From Garcia nutans (lineage: Eukaryota > Streptophyta > Magnoliopsida > Malpighiales > Euphorbiaceae), in the NCBI GenBank assembly GCA_947685225.1, contig CANTUV010000015.1, positions 7,502,001 through 7,566,000 of the forward strand: a stretch of 64,000 nucleotides of DNA. Reading direction: 5' to 3'. Numbering within the stretch: the first letter of the stretch is position 1; every line of letters begins with the position of its first letter. The notes beneath the pieces were generated by a model. It was given only the letters and a program-made list of their open reading frames with translations. It had not been told where the DNA came from and did no database searches. The position numbers were made by a program, and so were the translations under genes. Of this stretch, positions 59,022-64,000 are shown in pieces.

Positions 59022-61126
59022 GACCAAACCCAACCCAGCTTCAAGGGTTTGTAACATCCCAACTAGGCTTCAAGGACTAGGCCCAATCAAGCTTCAAGGG
59101 GAGTTAAGCATGCTAAACTTCAACCCAACTTGACTTCAAGGACCAAGCCTAACCCAGCTTCAAAGGATTATTACTTTTAGGCATGCCACCAATAACAAAA
59201 CTCTAAAAATTGAGTAACATATTAGGTACACAATTCTTTTATTATTTCATTGTCAATTCCATTCTCATGTTCTCATAATCATCTAGGCAAACATGCCCAA
59301 TTATTTCATTTGCATCATTATAGCCAACAACAATGGCTTCACATCTCATCATTAGGGTATACATAACCATTTGCATTGTACATACACTTTGAATGCTCAT
59401 TATATCTTTCATATTTCATATTTCACCTTTATATTCATTAACAATAGTTTCATATTTCATCATTGAGATATACATAGCAAATTACATTATTCATATTTTT
59501 AGAATCTTCAACATACATTCCACATAGTACATATAATACAAATCATAGCACATTTCTCACACATCAACAATATAATAAATAACTTAACACATTTTCCAAT
59601 CAAATGTGTTAAGTCCCATAGTAATGCAAATATATACAATCACATAGGGTTTGTACTTACCTTTAAGAGCAACTCACACTAATTCCAAACTCCACTTCCA
59701 TGAATCCTTTAACATTTGGATTAGGGCAACTCAATCTCTTCAAAACCTAATCTAAAGGTGATTATACACACTCACTTAGAGATACACATAAGATAATAAG
59801 AACAAGAACCGACTAGGGCAAACTCTGTGCATGACACGCTCAATAATACGGGCGTGCCCCTGATCATGCCCTAAACCAAGAACACATAAGCTTTGACATG
59901 CTCAGTGACTTGGGCGTGTCACTGGCCGTGTCAATCCTTCCTCAACACAGTGGCTATGACATGCTCGGTGACATGGGTGTGTCACTGGACGTGTCATTCA
60001 TTCTGCCTCACAAAAATATTGACACGCCTAACAATAAGGGCGTGTTCATGGCCGTGTCAATTACTTTATCTCACAGTAGCTATGACACACCCAATGACAT
60101 GGCCGTGTTAATGGTCGTGTCACAAACATTAAGCTCAGCACCATTGACACACCCAACGACATGGCCGTGTCAGGCAAAAATTATGCATTTCGAACTCTCA
60201 TCCATGTAAACACAATCACTCCAAAATCCATACTATAACACTCTTAATCAACATCTTAGTTTATATTCATAAATCACCTATCAATTCAACACTTATATAA
60301 CTTCAACATATCATAATAATAATCATTATATACATCATCCATGTATCAATTACTCAATTCCCTAACTCATTTATACTAAACCCTTACTAAACAATTTCAA
60401 CAACTCATCATCATCCTCACAAATAACAATATTATCATCATCTAAATACCAATTCAACACATATATATACTTCAATCTTTCATTATCATCATCTTCACAC
60501 ACTAACCATATCAAATATAAACTCAATCTATAGAAATTAACACAAGGAAAAGAATACTTACTTGAATTCTTTGCCAAATCTTCAATATCCACCTTCAATT
60601 CTCTTAAAGCCCTTATGAATTTGATGTGTATGCCAACAAAATCACACCTCTCTGTCTCTATCTCTCTCTCTCTCTCTCTTTCTCTCTACCACATTCTAGA
60701 GGAAGAAGAAAGAAAGAAGATCTTTTCTTCCCTTGTCAAACTTATCTTATATATATATATAATAATAATAATAATAATATAATTAAATACCCCTAAAAAT
60801 TCTCCACCACAATATTTGTCCTTCCCTTTGACTTTCTTTCTTCTTTTTCTCTTTTCATTATTATCATTATTATTATTATTATTAATTATTTATTTACACT
60901 TTACTTTTCCTACCCCAATACATATACATCATATATATGTGGTGTATATGTTGCTATATGTATATGTCTTATATATTGTATTTATATTTCCCATATTTTT
61001 TAAATACAATATATACATATCATCCTTCATATATATCTATCTCTTATACTATCTTCTTTACATATTTCGCCAACATATTCTCTCACAACTACTATTCCAA
61101 AGAACATCAAAAATCGGGGTATTACA
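59022..61126 (-). repeat. 5' LTR of E, outer segment after F
   Basis: 2105 bp colinear with the left E LTR up to GGTATTACA, with CTTCAAGG repeats (59022-59165), the tandem array (about 59833-60174) and a CT microsatellite (60655-60690). Together with 35022-35966 it gives 3050 bp, against 3060 bp on the left. Confidence 0.93.
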
Positions 61127-61441
61127 TCCACCATCTTACAAGATTTCCAACAAATTCAATCTAAGTGACCTCTCTAAATTTGTTGAAGATTCAATGCAAC
61201 CTTCTATGCGAGAGGAGACTTCCCAAGAAGGGGAGAATGACGAAGGTCCATCAGTCCTTGCCATTCAAGACACTCTTGATATGGGCCTTCATACTCTTTT
61301 GGAAGATGACGAAGATGACGTTGTTGATCCTAATGGAGAACTCTACTTTGAACCCATACATAACATGAAGATTCAACTCATTTTGAGCCTTTTTGGCTGT
61401 TCCATGCCCTTATATTTGAAGACCAATTTAAAGCCCAAATA
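61127..61441 (+). pseudogene. C-terminus of D pol, resuming after E
   Basis: From the TSD tccac (61127-61131) the frame continues with SYKISNKFNLSDLSKFVED, the gypsy integrase C-terminal motif, then QEGENDEG and an acidic tail, stopping at 61439-61441. It joins the D fragment ending at 28461. As in F, the polypurine tract lies in the EGEN part (61229-61237) and the last codons run into the probable LTR. Confidence 0.88.
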
Positions 61442-61979
61442 ATGCACTTAAAGATTGATTTTAGCACATGTTTCCAGCTCATACATGTGGGGGACGTTTG
61501 AAGACTTCAATTTCTATTTTTCAATTTTTTTCCATTATTATATTGCTTTTAATACATATTTGATTTTGATTTAATGTAGGTAGTTTTCTTTGGCTTTAAT
61601 TGCCTTTATTTAGCTTATAACTCTTCTTTATTTCCTTATTTAAAAAGGGAAACGAATTTGGAATAGGGACAGATTATCTTTTGAGTGAATTGAAGTGTTT
61701 TAACACATTTGGGTTTTGTTAGTTTCCAAAAACTAATAGGGTTTTGTATGTGATCCAAAAACATTCAACTTGTTCCATTTTTTTTGTTACAATCAACCAT
61801 TTAACTTCTGAAATTCCAGATTTTAAAGCAAACATAAACACCTTCCTTTTCTCACAAAAAAGCCCTTACACCTTACATTCATCCTAATTTTCGTACAACA
61901 CTACAAACCATCTATAAAGTATCATTTTCTCCCATTTCTTTCATTCACAAACAACCATCTAAACACCACCACGCCATCA
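61238..61979 (+). repeat. Probable 3' LTR of D
   Basis: Starts with TGACGAAGG right after a GAAGGGGAGAA tract, by analogy with F, and may end at CCATCA (61979), where sequence like the Tat LTR begins. TATA-like TTTAAAAAGGG near 61640. No second copy in the window, so the ends are inferred. Confidence 0.5.
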
Positions 61980-63029
61980 AGGTTTTAAGGTTTATAGAAC
62001 AGATTGATATTAGGGTTTGAAGGATTAGGTTTTTTAGATTTTTGGAAATAAGATGTAAGATTAGGGTTTAAGGAATTTTGCTATGGTCAAAAAGTGATAA
62101 TTATATTGCTATTGGGAATTTGGTTACTGGATTAAATAAATAATCAAAGCTCTTCATGTAATCTAGGATTAAATTAACTACTGGTTAAAACAATCCTCTA
62201 AATCATTATTGATATTTTTCAAAGGAGAGACAAATGTTGCATGCTTAAACAAATTGTAAATCACTTGGTGAAGCTACTGTGAATTTAAATGAATTTAATG
62301 ATTGAATTCAAACCTCTATTATTGGTTCAACCAAAGTTGGATATATTGATTCAAGCTTTTTAGTTTGCCAGCACCAATTTTAGTTCTTTGGCCAGAGACT
62401 GCCTTGCTTCTTGCTTCAGTGTTGCTATTTTAGCTAAACCATGCTAATTGTTGATTATTTTTCTTGATAATTGTTGATGCCTTTTTTTAGCATTAAACGA
62501 TGTTATTTATAGGTAAATTAGGTTTAAAATTAAAACATTAAAACTTAAGCCGATGGTGAAAACAAAGTCCATCTTAATTAAGGAATTAATAAACCGAATT
62601 AGGGCTGGATTAGTAGACCATAGGGAATTGGCTAATGCTAATTCATCATGGTAAGACATCCATGAAGAATTTGCATCCATGGAGAATTAGGAATTAAAAA
62701 TTCGCCATGGATGGGTATTAGCCAATTCGCAATGAAGACCCTCCATGGCAAATTAGCTAAGCCAATTCTCATGGTTTTAATTTTTTGGCCTGGTCTGGCT
62801 TATTTTTATATTTTAAAATTGAATCAAATCTAGTTTAATTAATTAAATGATAAATTGGACTAGGTTTAGGGCTTTAAAATTGAACCAACTTATTTTAGAC
62901 CTTTTGAAACTGAACCGACCTTTTAAAAAGCTATACACTAGGTTTAAGCCTTTTAAAATTAGATCAAATTTAGCATGGCCTTCTTTAATTAGGATTTAAC
63001 TAGCTTAGGGCTAAAATTAAGGGTTTACA
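61980..63029 (-). repeat. Partial 3' LTR of Tat element G
   Basis: Homologous to LTR B from about 23950 to its end GGGTTTACA (63029), with TTAGGGTTT-like words. The B-equivalent first about 750 bp are missing. On the minus strand CTATAAATAACATCG (about 62502-62516) is a candidate TATA box. Confidence 0.72.
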
Positions 63030-63045
63030 GTTTGCCCCTACTTGA
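63030..63045 (-). promoter_or_regulatory. Polypurine tract of Tat element G
   Basis: The minus strand reads AAGTAGGGGCAAAC directly before TGTAAACCC, as at 25217. Confidence 0.7.
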
Positions 63046-63099
63046 ATGATCTAGAATTTATTCAGAGAGTAAAAAGCAACATGACTTTAATGTTGATTT

Positions 63100-63955
63100 T
63101 GGACTAGGATGGGTTCTAAACCTAGGGATTGATTGAATTAGATTCTAGACCAGAGACTGGTTGGATTCTGGACCCTAATTGTGTTCTAGATTCGAAAATA
63201 ATTTAGGTTTTAGACCCGAGATTGGATGGGGTTATGGACCCGGATTGAGTTCTTGACTCGAAAATGGTTTAGGTTATGGACTAGAGATTAGATTGGGTTC
63301 TAGATTCGAATTGAGTTATGGACTCAAAAATGGTTTGGGTTCTGGACCCGGAGTGGATTGGATTCTAGATCTGAATTGAGTTTTAGACTTAAAAATGGTT
63401 TGGGTTCTTGACTCGGATTGAGTTTTGGACTAAAAAATGGTTTGGATTTTGGATCCGGGTTGGATTGGGTTCTAGACTTGATTGAGTTTTGAACTCAAAA
63501 ATGGTTTGGGTTCTAGATCCGAGATTGGATTGGGTTCTAGACCCGGATTGAGTTATGGACTCAAAAATGGTTTAGGTTTTAGACCCATATTGGATTGGTT
63601 CTGGGCTAGAATTGAGTTTCTAGACTAAAAATGATTTGGGTTCTAAACCTAAGATTGGATTGGGTTTTAAACCCGGATTGAGTTCTGAACTCGAAAATGA
63701 TTGATTTTGAGCCCAAATTGAATTGGGTTCTAGATCCGGATTGAGTTATGGACTGAAAAATGATTTGTTGGACCCTAGATTGGATTGGGTTATGGACTTG
63801 AATTGAGTTCTGGACTAAAAAATGATTTGGGTTCTAGACCTGAGATTGGATTAGGTTCTGGACCTGAATCAGTTTTAGACTCAAAAATGGTTTGGATTCT
63901 GGACCCGGATTGAGTTCTGAACTCAAAGTGATATTGGTTCTGGACCTGAGATACT
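63100..63955. repeat. Tandem repeats in the 3' UTR of Tat element G
   Basis: About a dozen degenerate units, mostly about 65 bp with a few shortened to about 42 bp, sharing blocks with the B array (ATTGAGTTxTGGACTC, AAAATGGTTTGGGTT, GGATTGGGTTCTAGAC). The array is longer than in B. The window ends in AT-rich sequence also shared with B. Confidence 0.85.
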
Positions 63956-64000
63956 TGCAAAAAATTAATTATAGTCAGTAAAGTGTTTTACAATAAAAAA

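Larger units (their letters stand above)
28462..61126 (-). mobile_element. Non-autonomous Ty3/gypsy-type element E, split by F
   Basis: LTRs at 28462-31521 and at 35022-35966 plus 59022-61126. Perfect 9-bp terminal inverted repeat TGTAATACC/GGTATTACA on the left copy; TSD tccac. The polypurine tract and primer-binding site give minus-strand orientation. Without F the element is about 9.6 kb. Its 3.5-kb interior has no ORF of retroelement type, so it resembles a large retrotransposon derivative. The sequence around the primer-binding site, the polypurine tract and parts of the LTR match H, so it is a relative of Tekay-type H. Confidence 0.9.

Overview
The window looks like heterochromatic or intergenic DNA from an angiosperm nuclear genome, probably a eudicot. 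It is AT-rich and consists almost wholly of LTR retrotransposons (Ty1/copia and several Ty3/gypsy lineages) inserted into one another. I see no convincing intact host gene, rRNA, tRNA gene, CRISPR array or prokaryotic feature. The retroelements were recognised by protein motifs, by primer-binding sites matching the 3' end of plant initiator-Met tRNA (TGGTATCAGAGC), by polypurine tracts, by LTR pairs and by target-site duplications (TSDs).

Left stack (1-20660). A Ty1/copia element of Sirevirus character ('J', minus strand, 1-9866, outer 3' end cut off by the window edge) carries gag, pol and an extra 408-codon ORF. J sits inside the gag gene of a Tekay/Del-type Ty3/gypsy element ('I', minus strand, 9867-14035). 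I in turn interrupts the pol region of a decayed Tat/Ogre-type Ty3/gypsy element ('A', minus strand, 14036 to about 20660).

Middle (20660-25930). A short segment has a TATA-like box and fragments that weakly resemble the plant mobile domain. It is followed by a plus-strand Tat gag remnant ('C'), then by the 3' LTR and satellite-like 3' UTR of another minus-strand Tat element ('B').

Right stack (25930-61979). This is a four-level nest. A broken plus-strand Ty3/gypsy pol ('D') is split by a minus-strand element with no intact coding ('E', 28462-61126, TSD tccac). The right LTR of E is split by a plus-strand chromovirus-like element ('F', 35967-59016, TSD tcaag). F is split in its gag by a composite Tekay-type element ('H', 37989-54750) arranged LTR-internal-LTR-internal-LTR. 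After E, the D reading frame resumes, followed by a probable D LTR and by part of another Tat LTR and 3' UTR satellite array ('G', 61980-64000).

How it works together. Only J has gag and pol that read as intact. H keeps two full-length 4659-bp gag-pol frames, each broken by three stop codons. F lacks the RT catalytic core, and E has no usable coding region although its LTRs are only about 3% diverged, so E was probably mobilised in trans by H-like relatives. By-eye LTR divergence (J about 0.7%; F and H about 1.5-2%; E about 3%) agrees with the nesting order. The most unusual signals are arrays of hairpins in the LTRs: covarying stems with a constant loop in I, a related trio in H, and a 62-63 bp tandem array shared by the otherwise different LTRs of E and H.
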